A stretch of DNA of 64,000 nucleotides, taken from NCBI RefSeq assembly GCF_002013375.1, contig NZ_MAEW01000010.1, positions 124,001 to 188,000 of the forward strand. The letters run 5' to 3'. How positions within the stretch are numbered: position 1 is the stretch's first letter; every line of letters starts with the position of its first letter. The translations under genes and the position numbers were made by a program. Below, in pieces: positions 28,030-37,203 of the stretch. The notes under the pieces were generated by a model. The model saw nothing but the letters and a program-made list of their open reading frames with translations, was not told the origin of the DNA and ran no database searches. The stretch comes from Mycobacterium sp. D16Q13 (GTDB lineage Bacteria > Actinomycetota > Actinomycetes > Mycobacteriales > Mycobacteriaceae).

Positions 28030-28679
28030 ACTGCACCAACGGCTTTCGTTGCTCTGGTCCATGGCGTCGCCGCGCGGCCGAGAACCACCAGGAGCGAATC
28101 CACGACGACGGCAAGCAGAAAGATGGCGATGATCCCGGCAACGATCTGGCTGCTCTTGTTGGCCTGGTAACCCTCAGTAAACCAGGTACCCAGGCCGCCA
28201 ATGCCGATCACCGATCCCACCGAGACCATCGAGATATTGGTGACGGCAACGACTCTCAGGCCCGCCACCAACACCGGTATGGATAGCGGCAGCTCAACCC
28301 GGACGAGGCGGGCCAACGGCCGATATCCCACGGCGGTGGCCGCATCACGCACCTGTGGGGCAATGGCGTCGAGCGCCTCGGGCACGGCACGGATCAGCAG
28401 CGCGGTGGTGTACAGCGTCAGCGCGACCATCACATTGGCCTCGTCGAGTATCCGGGTGGGAATGATGAGGGGTAACGCCACGAACAGAGCCAGCGACGGG
28501 ATGGTGAACACAATGCTGGCTATCACCGTGGTGATCCGCCGCGCGGTCCGGTGCCGGTGAATCAGTGCGCCACAAGGAATCGCGATGGCCAACCCGATGA
28601 GGATGGGGACCAGTGACAGCCGCACGTGGATCAGCGAGAGCTGCCAGGCGTCGCCGAGATGGGTAAAGAGATAACGCAT
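28026..28679 (-). CDS. proW: Glycine betaine/choline ABC transporter permease
   Basis: 217 residues from the ATG at 28679, one base after the proV stop; longer in-frame starts would lie inside proV. Six membrane segments and an EAA-type loop (RDAATAVGYRPLARLVRVEL) are present. Paired with ProZ as the two permease subunits. This is typical of the OpuC/OpuB arrangement with two different permeases. Confidence 0.92.
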   Translation of the reverse strand: MRYLFTHLGDAWQLSLIHVRLSLVPILIGLAIAIPCGALIHRHRTARRITTVIASIVFTIPSLALFVALPLIIPTRILDEANVMVALTLYTTALLIRAVPEALDAIAPQVRDAATAVGYRPLARLVRVELPLSIPVLVAGLRVVAVTNISMVSVGSVIGIGGLGTWFTEGYQANKSSQIVAGIIAIFLLAVVVDSLLVVLGRAATPWTRATKAVGAV

Positions 28680-28680
28680 C

Positions 28681-29787
28681 TCACCGCTGCCCGGTACGGC
28701 GTTGCCGATCCAGCGCGATGAGGACGTCATCCCCTCGGACGCCCCCGCGAACGCGGCCGTCCTCATCGGTGGCCACACCCAGCCCCGATGGCGAGGACAG
28801 TGCGGCATCGAGAGCCTGCCGCAATGTCCCGTCCGGGCCGAATAATGATCCGCCCGCTATCACGCTGTCGTATAACGATTTTCCCGACCGGTAGACCTCC
28901 GCCCCGGCATCGTCCATCCAGCCGAATGGTGTGCCATCGGGATTGCAGACAAGCACCCAGCTGCGCGGGGCGATGATGAGGTCAGGGACGTCTGTTTCAA
29001 AGATCTGCCTGATCTCGTACAGCGGCAACTCACCCGCCTCGCGGAACTGCAAGCTTCGATAGCCCCGATCACGCCCGATGAACCCGGCGACGAAATCGCT
29101 TGCCGGGTTGGATAACACCCGCTCAGGCTCGTCATACTGCTGCAACACCCCGCCGGGCCCGAAGACTGCGACCTTGTCCCCAAGCTTGACGGCCTCGTCG
29201 ATATCGTGCGTGACAAAGACGATGGTCTTGTTGAGCTCGGCCTGGAGGCGTTGCATCTCGGCCTGCAGGTCATCGCGCACATTCGGGTCGACGGCGCTGA
29301 AGGGTTCATCCATCAGCAGGATCGGCGGATCAGCGGCAAGTGCACGCGCCACTCCAACACGTTGTTGCTGCCCGCCTGAGAGCTGTGCCGGGTACCGGCT
29401 GGCCAGTTTTGGATCGAGCCCCACCCGTTCCAAAACATCGAGAGCCGCCTTGCGTGCGGCACGCCGGGATTCGCCGCGCAACACCGGCACTGTCGCAACG
29501 TTGTCGACCACACGCTGATGCGGCATCAGGCCGGCGTTCTGGATGACATACCCGATACCCAGCCGCAGTTTGACCGGATCCACCGTCCTGACATCTTCTC
29601 CGTCGACGATCAGTACACCGGAAGTGAGGTCGGTCATCCTGTTGATCATCCGCATCGAGGTGGTCTTGCCGCATCCCGACGGCCCCACGAACACCGTGAA
29701 TGACCCCTTGTCGACGTGCATGGTGAGATCGTCGACCGCGGTAGTCCCGTCGGGGTACTTCTTGGTGACATTCTCGAAGGTGATCAC
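28681..29787 (-). CDS. proV: Glycine betaine/choline ABC transporter ATP-binding protein
   Basis: 368 residues, GTG start. Walker A is GPSGCGKTTSM (about 36-46), the signature is LSGGQQQRVGVARAL, Walker B is ILLMDEPFSAVDP, and the switch histidine is in VFVTHDIDEAV. After the ATPase (to about 240) comes a C-terminal regulatory region of 125 residues, which has CBS-like features (VLVCNPDGTPFGWMDD). In OpuA-type systems CBS domains sense ionic strength; that role here is inferred. Confidence 0.94.
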   Translation of the reverse strand: MITFENVTKKYPDGTTAVDDLTMHVDKGSFTVFVGPSGCGKTTSMRMINRMTDLTSGVLIVDGEDVRTVDPVKLRLGIGYVIQNAGLMPHQRVVDNVATVPVLRGESRRAARKAALDVLERVGLDPKLASRYPAQLSGGQQQRVGVARALAADPPILLMDEPFSAVDPNVRDDLQAEMQRLQAELNKTIVFVTHDIDEAVKLGDKVAVFGPGGVLQQYDEPERVLSNPASDFVAGFIGRDRGYRSLQFREAGELPLYEIRQIFETDVPDLIIAPRSWVLVCNPDGTPFGWMDDAGAEVYRSGKSLYDSVIAGGSLFGPDGTLRQALDAALSSPSGLGVATDEDGRVRGGVRGDDVLIALDRQRRTGQR

Positions 29788-29791
29788 GCGA

Positions 29792-30724
29792 TCAGTTCCC
29801 TATCGGTTTCTCGAAACCCTTGTCCGTCAACCACTTCTGCGCAGCCTCCTTGGGGTCGACGCCATCGTTGCCGGATACCGCAGCGTTGAGCCGGGTAAGA
29901 TCCTCGGTGGTCAAGCGTGCGGACAGTGCGTCGAGCACCTTCTTCAACTTCTCGGATTTCTTCTGCGCGTTGACCAGCGGCACCAGATTGCCGGCCGGAA
30001 AAGTGAACTTGGGGTCGTCCAACACCACCAGATCATGCTCGGCGATGGCCGGCGATGTGCTGAATATGTTGGCCGCGGTGATCGTTCCGTCCAACAACGC
30101 CCTGACCGTCGCCGGTCCGCCACCATCGCTGATGGCCACGAACCGCGACTCCGGGATATCCAGACCGTAGTTGGCCTTGAGTCCGGCCAAGCCGACGCTG
30201 CGGTGCAGGAACTCCGAGGGCGCACCGACCTTTACCTCCTCCGAGTGGGCCGCGAGGTCGGCGATGGAGTGCAGATTCCAGGCGTCGGCGGTGGCCCTGG
30301 TGACGCAGAGCGTATCCGCGTCCGAGGCCGGAGAGGGCGACAGAATGTCCAGATCGCCGTCGAGCTTGCGCAGCAGCGCCAGCTCGACGTCGTCGGGCTT
30401 GGTGGCGGTGGCATCCGGATCGAAGTAGCGCAGCAGATTTCCGGTGTAATCGGCGATGAGATCGATCGAATGGTCCTTGACCGCCGGGATGTACGTCTCG
30501 CGGCTACCGATGCCCAGCTGTTTGGTGATGTGAAAGCCGTTGGTCTGCAATATCTGTGCATACAGCTCGGCCACGATCTTCGATTCGGGGAAGTCGGCCG
30601 AGCCGACGATCAGCGTATTAAGATCGCCCGAAAGCGGCCCTCCGCCCAGGGGATTGGCACTACCGCAGCCGCTGAAGACAACCGCGGCCATGACGGTGGC
30701 GAGGAGTCGTGCGGCCCTGCGCAT
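29792..30724 (-). CDS. proX: Glycine betaine/choline ABC transporter substrate-binding lipoprotein
   Basis: 310 residues from ATG 30724. Signal and lipobox (VMAAVVFSGCGS) place the lipidated cysteine near residue 20. The mature protein has the OpuAC fold: IVGSADFPESKIVAELYAQI, then LIADYTGNLLRYF, typical of quaternary ammonium binding proteins of the OpuC type. It is the first gene of the operon proX-proV-proW-proZ. Confidence 0.93.
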   Translation of the reverse strand: MRRAARLLATVMAAVVFSGCGSANPLGGGPLSGDLNTLIVGSADFPESKIVAELYAQILQTNGFHITKQLGIGSRETYIPAVKDHSIDLIADYTGNLLRYFDPDATATKPDDVELALLRKLDGDLDILSPSPASDADTLCVTRATADAWNLHSIADLAAHSEEVKVGAPSEFLHRSVGLAGLKANYGLDIPESRFVAISDGGGPATVRALLDGTITAANIFSTSPAIAEHDLVVLDDPKFTFPAGNLVPLVNAQKKSEKLKKVLDALSARLTTEDLTRLNAAVSGNDGVDPKEAAQKWLTDKGFEKPIGN

Positions 30725-30787
30725 CCTCCGACAGTAACCGGGCAACCGTCACCTCGCCCGGCTTTACCGTCACGAAGATTCCGGTGG

Positions 30788-31408
30788 CTAACCCGTAGGC
30801 GCCGTGGTTTCCGGACTTCCACCCGGCCCGGCCAAGAGCTCTGGCAAATATTTGATAACCGCCTCCGCCTGCTCATCGGGAAGCAGCTGACGCGCGAGCA
30901 CATTCGCTCCGATGATCATCAACATCGTGGCGTTGGCCCGATCCCGCGCCTCGTGCTGCCCGATCTCCGGACGCTGTGCGCGCATCACCTGCGACAGGAG
31001 TTCGGCACCCGTCTCACCGAAGCTCGCCCACAGCGCCTGCCCTAATTCGGGATCGGTCCGCATCTGGCCGAGAAGGGCGGGGGCGGCCGCGATGACATCC
31101 GGCCGTTCGAAGAGTTCGGCTGTGTACGAGCAGGATTCCCGGACCCAGTCGCCAACTCCCGCGGCGGCACTCATCTCCCGGGTGGGAGCGGTCCAACCGA
31201 AAACCGCCTCGAACACCAGGTGCGCGCGCGAGGGCCAGCGGCGGTACAGCGCCGGCTTGCCTACACCGGCCCGCTCGGCGATCGCAACCATGGTGGTGGC
31301 ATCCCACCCCTGCTCCACCAGGAGCTCACGCGCGGCAGCAAGCGCCTTGGTGTCGATATCGGAACTGCGGCGGCGACCCCTGCCCACGGGTAACTCGTCA
31401 GTAGTCAT
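30788..31408 (-). CDS. TetR/AcrR family regulator
   Basis: 206 residues. The N-terminal HTH (ALAAARELLVEQGWDATTMV, then IAERAGVGKPALYRRWPSR) is clear; the C-terminal domain is a TetR_C-like helical ligand-binding domain. It is divergent from an SDR/dehydrogenase pair with 71 bases between starts, which contains a dyad. It probably represses itself and those genes. Confidence 0.9.
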   Translation of the reverse strand: MTTDELPVGRGRRRSSDIDTKALAAARELLVEQGWDATTMVAIAERAGVGKPALYRRWPSRAHLVFEAVFGWTAPTREMSAAAGVGDWVRESCSYTAELFERPDVIAAAPALLGQMRTDPELGQALWASFGETGAELLSQVMRAQRPEIGQHEARDRANATMLMIIGANVLARQLLPDEQAEAVIKYLPELLAGPGGSPETTAPTG

Positions 31409-31417
31409 TGCAAATAA

Positions 31418-31434
31418 CGGTACACCATGTTACG
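31418..31434. promoter_or_regulatory. Imperfect dyad between TetR gene and SDR operon
   Basis: The 17-base sequence CGGTACACCATGTTACG has symmetry CG-N2-ACA-N3-TGT-N2-CG. It lies 10 bases upstream of the TetR start and 46 upstream of the SDR gene. Size and position fit a TetR-family operator controlling both directions. Confidence 0.45.
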
Positions 31435-31479
31435 TATTAAGAAGGTTGGTGGCGTGGGTCACAGACAGAAGGGCAGCCG

Positions 31480-32262
31480 ATGACAGGACTTCTTTCCGGA
31501 AAAACGGTGGTGATATCCGGAGTGGGCACCGGGTTGGGCCGGGAGGTCGCGCTCAAGGCGCACCAGGACGGCGCGAATGTGGTGCTCGGCGCGCGGACCC
31601 GGGAAAACCTTACGAGCCTCGCGGCCGAACTCGACGACACCGGAGGCACCGCCGCCTGGGCGGTCACCGACATCAACGACGCACAAGCGTGCCAGGGCCT
31701 CATCGACACCGCCGTCGAGAGGTTCGGCGCGGTGGACGCATTGGTGAACGTCGCGGCCAAGGAGGACGTGTTCGGCGGTATCGAGGGCGCGGATCTGGCG
31801 CAGTGGCAAGCGATGCTCAGCACGAACGTCGTCGGCACACTCCAACTCGTTCAGGTGGCCGTACCGGAGCTGAAGAAGAACGGCGGGTCGGTGGTCTTCA
31901 TCGGTTCACAATCGGCGTTCCATCCACAGCTGCCCCAGGCCGCATATGCGACGTCCAAGGGAGCCCTACAGAACGCCATGTATCAGCTGGCGAAGGAGCT
32001 CGGGCCGCACAAGATTCGGCTCAACATGGTCGTGCCGACATGGATGTACGGGCCACCCATCCAGCTGTACATCGGTCTGGTTGCCCAGCAGCGCGGCATC
32101 ACCGAAGCGGACGTGCTGGCGGAACTGACGGCCAAGTTCCCCCTGGGCGAGATGCCCGCCGATGAAGACGTCGCCGACGCGGTGGTGTTCTTCGCATCTG
32201 ATCGGGCACGCATGGTGACCGGGCAGACCCTATTCGTCAACGCAGGAGAGTTCTTCGCATGA
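31480..32262 (+). CDS. Short-chain dehydrogenase/reductase
   Basis: 260 residues, classical SDR. The cofactor motif is VVISGVGTGLGREVA (TGxxxGxG form with V for the first glycine position region), followed by the NAAK-like segment DALVNVAAKED, the catalytic serine region FIGSQSAF and YATSKGAL (Y-x3-K). It oxidises or reduces an alcohol/ketone with NAD(P). The downstream gene overlaps by four bases (ATGA). Under probable control of the divergent TetR protein. Confidence 0.92.
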   Translation: MTGLLSGKTVVISGVGTGLGREVALKAHQDGANVVLGARTRENLTSLAAELDDTGGTAAWAVTDINDAQACQGLIDTAVERFGAVDALVNVAAKEDVFGGIEGADLAQWQAMLSTNVVGTLQLVQVAVPELKKNGGSVVFIGSQSAFHPQLPQAAYATSKGALQNAMYQLAKELGPHKIRLNMVVPTWMYGPPIQLYIGLVAQQRGITEADVLAELTAKFPLGEMPADEDVADAVVFFASDRARMVTGQTLFVNAGEFFA

Positions 32263-33341
32263 GTGATAAGTATCCCGTCATCGTCTGGGGCACAGGGGTT
32301 GTCGGCAAGCTGGTGATCCGCGAGCTGTTGGACCATCCGGTATTCGAGCTGGCCGCCGTCCTGGTGCACGATCCGGCCAAGGACGGTGTGGACGTGGGGA
32401 CCCTGGTCGGCAGCCACCCGATCGGACTGGCGGCCACCACCGATATCGACACCGCGCTGGGCACCGAGGGCACCGTCGCCTACTTCGGGCCGACTGCGCA
32501 GTACGCGCTGGAAAACATCGACAACATGTCCCGGGCGCTGCGCAGTGGACACAACGTCGTCTCGACCGCGATGACGCCGTGGGTGTACCCGCAGGTGTGC
32601 CCGCCCGAGATGCTGACCGATATCAAGCAGGCCTGTGAGGATGGTCAGACCTCCTGTTTCACCACCGGTATTGACCCCGGCTTCGCGAACGATCTGTTCC
32701 CGATGACCCTGCTCGGCGTGGGCGGGCGGGTGGATTCGGTACTGGTGCAAGAGCTTCTGGACTATCAGTACTACAACGGTGATTTCAGCATGCCGATGGG
32801 ACTGGGTGCGCCCATGGATCAGCCGGCGGTGCTGGAGATCCCCGAGGTGCTGATCCTGGCGTGGGGCCACACCATTCCGATGATCGCCGACGCCGTCGGG
32901 GTGAAACTCGACAAGATCGACACCGTCTACGAAAAGTGGGCCACCCCCACCGCCATCGCCTACGGCGCCGAGCCCAACACCGGCACCATCGAGGCCGGGC
33001 ATTGCGCCGCGGTGCGATTCGAGATCCGCGGCTGGGTAGGCGGCCAGCCGAAGATCGTCATCGAGCACGTCAACCGGATCACCAACGACACCGCGCCGCA
33101 CTGGCCGCGAGCGCAGTCGGTCGACAATGACGCCTACCGCATCGAGATCAAAGGCAGCCCCAACATCACCCAGGAGACCGTATTCCGTGACGAACGCACC
33201 GGTGACGGCGCGATCGGCGGCTGCCTCGCTACCGGGATGCGCGCCATCAACGCGATACCAGCGGTTATCGGCGCTAAACCGGGCTTCCTGACGCCACTAG
33301 ATTTGCCGTTGATCGCGGGCCAAGGCACTATCCGCGCCTGA
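32259..33341 (+). CDS. DapB-like NAD(P)-dependent dehydrogenase
   Basis: 360 residues. The start has a Rossmann motif (VIVWGTGVVGKLVIREL) typical of dihydrodipicolinate reductase-like proteins, but the length and C-terminus match the mycobacterial group annotated as NAD(P)H-dependent amine dehydrogenase or hypothetical reductase, not true DapB (about 245 residues). TTGIDPGFANDLFPM is a conserved-looking central block. Coupled to the SDR gene by ATGA overlap, so the two enzymes probably act in one catabolic or lipid-modifying pathway. Confidence 0.82.
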   Translation: MSDKYPVIVWGTGVVGKLVIRELLDHPVFELAAVLVHDPAKDGVDVGTLVGSHPIGLAATTDIDTALGTEGTVAYFGPTAQYALENIDNMSRALRSGHNVVSTAMTPWVYPQVCPPEMLTDIKQACEDGQTSCFTTGIDPGFANDLFPMTLLGVGGRVDSVLVQELLDYQYYNGDFSMPMGLGAPMDQPAVLEIPEVLILAWGHTIPMIADAVGVKLDKIDTVYEKWATPTAIAYGAEPNTGTIEAGHCAAVRFEIRGWVGGQPKIVIEHVNRITNDTAPHWPRAQSVDNDAYRIEIKGSPNITQETVFRDERTGDGAIGGCLATGMRAINAIPAVIGAKPGFLTPLDLPLIAGQGTIRA

Positions 33342-33444
33342 CCTGCGCCGAGCGTCGGCCGTTCGCGGTATCCACGCGATCTTTTCCGCGAAAGGCCGAC
33401 CCGGGGCGCTTGCAATCAGCGCCCATGTAGCAAATGATGAACTC

Positions 33445-33813
33445 ATGACCAGCGACCCCGGTACGACTCCGGACTCTCCGGTTGCCGACACATCGATCGA
33501 CATCCCCGTCGGAGAACAGCCACCGCTGCCCTCCACGAAGCCCACCAAGAAGGAAGACGCGGTCAAGCGGACCCGCGCGGCGGCGACCTGGACAGGCGTC
33601 ATCCTCGGCCTGTTGATCCTGATTCTGCTGCTGGTGTTCATCCTGCAGAACCTGACGGACACGACTACCCACTTCCTCGCGTGGGAGATCCAGATGCCTC
33701 TGGGCATCACCGTGTTATTCGCGGCCATCACCGGTGCAGCGCTCACCGCCCTGGTCGGTGGGGTGCGAATCATCCAGCTGCGGCGCGCGGCGAAGAAGAA
33801 CCTGAAGGCCTAA
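33445..33813 (+). CDS. LapA domain (DUF1049) membrane protein
   Basis: 122 residues. A hydrophilic, proline-rich start of about 45 residues is followed by two membrane segments (WTGVILGLLILILLLVFILQN, given by positions 49-69, and MPLGITVLFAAITGAALTAL). The block FILQN..TTTHFLAWEIQMPLG is the LapA/DUF1049 signature. Such proteins assist lipopolysaccharide assembly in proteobacteria; the role in actinobacteria is unknown. It is followed after seven bases by an unrelated hypothetical gene. Confidence 0.85.
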   Translation: MTSDPGTTPDSPVADTSIDIPVGEQPPLPSTKPTKKEDAVKRTRAAATWTGVILGLLILILLLVFILQNLTDTTTHFLAWEIQMPLGITVLFAAITGAALTALVGGVRIIQLRRAAKKNLKA

Positions 33814-33820
33814 GAGCCGG

Positions 33821-34600
33821 TTGGGCCTCTACGACTGCAACTGTCAGGTCTCTGGAGTCAGTCTGCTGTATCAGGATGCCGTGTTGGTGATCCTGAGGCG
33901 AGCCGGTAAGCGCTTCACACCAATCACGTTGGGCCTCCGCGGCTCCTACAATATGGCGGGTGCGGTCAGCGCAAAGGAGGATCTGAATACCAAACTGGTC
34001 CTGAACTACTTCATCGACCGGTTTGAAGACGGAACCTTCCTCGCCGCGGATGACACCACGCGTCCCGAGTACCGGCTGCCACCCACACGAGACAACATCC
34101 AGTCACTTATCGACGTCATCGAGCGCACCACAACATGCTCTGAAGTGAACACCTCTTACGGGCCCAACGGTGGCGGGCATAAACCATCCACATTGCTCGA
34201 TGATGATTTCGTCGTGCATGCACTGATCGCTCAACCCGTGTGGGATGCGATTTCAGCGCATCACAAAGGACCAGAACGACCCACCGAAGCACAATTCACA
34301 AGCGTCTTCACCGACCCTGCGGCCGGGCAGATTTATGCAGGCCATATTCCCGAGCTCAGCACAGAGATACACGAACTTGCCAGCGTCGACTTGTTTCTCG
34401 AAGAGCATGGGATGGCCTGGACGCCGCCCGGCTCACTGGCCTGTCGCTACCCCAGCAGCTATGACGACCACGAGGACGAGCAGGTACACGACTGGCTGAA
34501 CCGCGCCCGCGCGGACTATCACGCCCTTCCCTGGATGCTCGCGGCGATCGATGAATGCTCTGCTGTGTTTGAAAGCCAGGTACGCGAGTTGGACGATTAG
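33821..34600 (+). CDS. Hypothetical protein, start GLYDCNCQVSGVSL
   Basis: 259 residues from a TTG at 33821. The start is supported because MGLYDCNCQVSGVSL resembles the first residues of a scattered bacterial family I remember only as hypothetical; no ATG or GTG lies earlier in frame. The protein is globular and soluble, with two cysteines near the N-terminus (C6, C8) and no membrane segment. Base composition is visibly less GC-rich than flanking genes. It lies between LapA and the ThrE-like exporter and looks like an insertion. Confidence 0.65.
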   Translation: MGLYDCNCQVSGVSLLYQDAVLVILRRAGKRFTPITLGLRGSYNMAGAVSAKEDLNTKLVLNYFIDRFEDGTFLAADDTTRPEYRLPPTRDNIQSLIDVIERTTTCSEVNTSYGPNGGGHKPSTLLDDDFVVHALIAQPVWDAISAHHKGPERPTEAQFTSVFTDPAAGQIYAGHIPELSTEIHELASVDLFLEEHGMAWTPPGSLACRYPSSYDDHEDEQVHDWLNRARADYHALPWMLAAIDECSAVFESQVRELDD

Positions 34601-34619
34601 GCCGTTTCACCCAACGTTG

Positions 34620-35930
34620 ATGAACGTCTGCCTGGACAATATGGCCGTGGCCACGTTCTCCGCGCTTGTCCGGAAAGCTCTCAAGGACAAGCCCATACCA
34701 CTGGCTGACGCGAAGCATTTCGACGACGCCGAGGTTGTCACGATGCTGCGGATGCTCGGCATCGCGATGCTCGAGGTCGGTCAGCCCACAAACCTGGTGT
34801 TGGCCAAATTGCACGATATCGCACCGCAATACACCGATAAGGAGCTACGCGCCGTCGTCCTGCCCACGGTGCTGATCATCCAGATCGACGGCGTGACCGG
34901 GCAGCTGGAAGTGGAGGAATCCACCCGCAGCACAGCACAGTTGGACCAGGCCGGCCATATCGACACCATCGCCGACATGGCCTCCGCCGGGGCGATCGCA
35001 CCAGCGGAGGCCATCGCAAGAATCTACGAGATCCGCTGTTTGAAACCACGTTTCGGGACCATCCTCACCGTCGTCGGGCACACCATTCTGACCCTCGGCT
35101 TCGGACTCGCGCTGGCGCCGACCTCCTCGGCACTGCCCGCCTACCTGGTACTGGGACTGATCGTCGGCGTGCTGATGTTGGCGACCAATCCCATGCCCAC
35201 CCTGGCCGCCACGATGCCCGCCGTGGCCGCCTTTGTGGTGACGGTGATCAGCACCTTCATCGTCGCGAATGTGCCCAGCGAGGGTCTTGCCCGAGTGGTG
35301 GCGCCGGCTCTGATCGCCGTGCTCCCCGGAGTGACCCTCACCATCGGAGCGTTAGAGCTAACGAGTACCCAGCTGATGGCCGGGTCCACCCGCATCGTGT
35401 ACGGCATCGCACAGCTGATGCTGTTGGCGTTCGGCGTGGTCATCGGTGTGAAAGTGGCTGGGCCCCTGGAGCCCTCTTCACTGGGGCCGCCGCTGGGCAG
35501 CTGGACGATCGCGCTGGCGGTACCGGTGATCGCGGTGGGGTTCTACCTGTACAAGTCCGCACCGCGCGGATCGCTCATCTGGCTGATTATGGCGATCGGC
35601 GTCGCCATGTTGGGACAGCGACTCGGCGGCCTGTTCCTGGCACCGGCGATGACCGGCTTCATCGGGGCGGTCGCCGTCGTTCCCTTCGCCCTGTTCGCGG
35701 CGCGATTCAAGGGCGCGCCTTCCGCAATCGTGTTGCTACTGGCCGCTTTCTGGTGCCTGGTGCCAGGCGCGTTGAGCTTCGTGAATGTCAGCGAGGTCGC
35801 TGCCACCGGACATGCCAACCTCACCGCGCTGCTCGACACCTGCATGGCGATCTTCTCGATCGCACTGGGACTCTTGGTAGGAGCGAGCCTGCACCGCGGT
35901 ATGCGTTACGCGCTCACCATCAGTCGGTAG
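34620..35930 (+). CDS. ThrE family threonine/serine exporter
   Basis: About 436 residues from the ATG at 34620 (an ATG at 34641 would remove seven). The N-terminal 150 residues are cytoplasmic and contain the ThrE-like block MLRMLGIAMLEVGQP and IQIDGVTGQ. The rest has about ten membrane segments with GVTLTIGALELTSTQLMAGS in the middle. It matches Rv3737-like proteins and exports threonine and serine or related compounds. The last 11 bases overlap the convergent acyl-CoA dehydrogenase gene. Confidence 0.87.
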   Translation: MNVCLDNMAVATFSALVRKALKDKPIPLADAKHFDDAEVVTMLRMLGIAMLEVGQPTNLVLAKLHDIAPQYTDKELRAVVLPTVLIIQIDGVTGQLEVEESTRSTAQLDQAGHIDTIADMASAGAIAPAEAIARIYEIRCLKPRFGTILTVVGHTILTLGFGLALAPTSSALPAYLVLGLIVGVLMLATNPMPTLAATMPAVAAFVVTVISTFIVANVPSEGLARVVAPALIAVLPGVTLTIGALELTSTQLMAGSTRIVYGIAQLMLLAFGVVIGVKVAGPLEPSSLGPPLGSWTIALAVPVIAVGFYLYKSAPRGSLIWLIMAIGVAMLGQRLGGLFLAPAMTGFIGAVAVVPFALFAARFKGAPSAIVLLLAAFWCLVPGALSFVNVSEVAATGHANLTALLDTCMAIFSIALGLLVGASLHRGMRYALTISR

Positions 35931-37155
35931 CGAATTTGGCCAGTTCGATCCGGGCCACCACACCGCGATGCACCTCGTCGGGACCGTCGGCAAGCCGTAG
36001 CGCACGGGCGTTCACCCAGGCCGCCGCCAACGGGAAATCATGGGAAAGCCCCCCGCCGCCATGGATTTGGATCGCCATGTCGATGATTTGTTGAGCCATA
36101 TTCGGTGCGGCCACCTTGATCTCCGAGACTGCCGACAACGCACCCATGATGCCCACGGTGTCCAGCAGCCAGGCGGCGTGCAGTACCAGCAACCGGGTCT
36201 GGTTGATCGCGATCCGGGCGTCGGCGATGCGCTCGCGGTTTCCGCCCAGGTTCACCAACGGTTTTCCGAACGCGGTGCGGTCCAGTCCGCGCCGGCACGC
36301 GTGCTCCAGCGCCACCTCGGCCAGGCCGATCAGGCGCATCGCATGATGCACCCGGCCCGGTCCCAGCCGTCCCTGGGCGATCTCGAATCCCTTGCCCGGT
36401 CCCGCGATGAAGGCATCCACGGGCAGCCGCACATTCTCGAAGGACACCACGCCGTGGCCACCCGGCTCGTCGTAGAACCCCATCGTCGGCAGCATCCGTT
36501 CGATGGTGACGCCCGGGGTGTCCATCGGGACCAGCACCATCGAGTGGCGCGCGTACCGATGCGCGGCGGGGTCCGTCAGCCCCATGAAGATGATCACCTT
36601 GCAATCAGGATGACCGACGCCGGTGCTCCACCACTTGCGGCCATTGATCACCACCTCGTCGCCGTCGACGACGGCGGTAGCCGCCATGTTCGTGGCATCG
36701 GAGGACGCGACATCGGGCTCGGTCATGCAGAAGGCAGACCGGATATCGCCCTCCAGCAGCGGTTCGAGCCAGACCTCCTTCTGCTCCTGGCTACCGTATC
36801 GGTGTAGCACTTCCATGTTCCCGGAATCTGGTGCGTTGCAGTTGAATACGGTGGGCGCGAAGAGCGATCGGCCCATCTGCTCGGCCAGCGGCGCGTACTC
36901 GGAGTTGGACAGCCCGCCACCCAACTCCGGATCTGGCAGGAAGAGGTTCCACAGCCCCGCCGCGCGCGCCTTCGCTTTCAACGCGTTCAGCTCCGGAGGG
37001 ACAGCCCAGAGCTCAGCCGTCGTGCCGGCGCGCGCACCCAGCAGCCGGTCATGATGGGCCAGCACCGCGCGCTCCACCGGCATGATCTCCGTGTCGACGA
37101 ACCCCCGGACGGCGGCGGTCAGTTCAGCGGCGCGGGCAGAGGGGGCGAAGTCCAT
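35920..37155 (-). CDS. Acyl-CoA dehydrogenase
   Basis: 411 residues from ATG 37155. Signatures are AFCMTEPDVASSDATNM (FAD and substrate loop) and QIHGGGGLSHDFPLA near the C-terminus. The GTVGIMG/EIKVAAPNMAQ region carries the position of the catalytic base; the E of SEIKVAAP is a likely candidate, as in the ACAD10/11-like branch. It introduces a double bond into an acyl-CoA thioester with FAD. Function within lipid catabolism is likely; chain specificity cannot be read. Confidence 0.92.
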   Translation of the reverse strand: MDFAPSARAAELTAAVRGFVDTEIMPVERAVLAHHDRLLGARAGTTAELWAVPPELNALKAKARAAGLWNLFLPDPELGGGLSNSEYAPLAEQMGRSLFAPTVFNCNAPDSGNMEVLHRYGSQEQKEVWLEPLLEGDIRSAFCMTEPDVASSDATNMAATAVVDGDEVVINGRKWWSTGVGHPDCKVIIFMGLTDPAAHRYARHSMVLVPMDTPGVTIERMLPTMGFYDEPGGHGVVSFENVRLPVDAFIAGPGKGFEIAQGRLGPGRVHHAMRLIGLAEVALEHACRRGLDRTAFGKPLVNLGGNRERIADARIAINQTRLLVLHAAWLLDTVGIMGALSAVSEIKVAAPNMAQQIIDMAIQIHGGGGLSHDFPLAAAWVNARALRLADGPDEVHRGVVARIELAKFATD

Positions 37156-37203
37156 CTGTCCGATGCTAGGGCGGTTGGCGCGGCACGTGACAGACTTCGG
37201 CAC

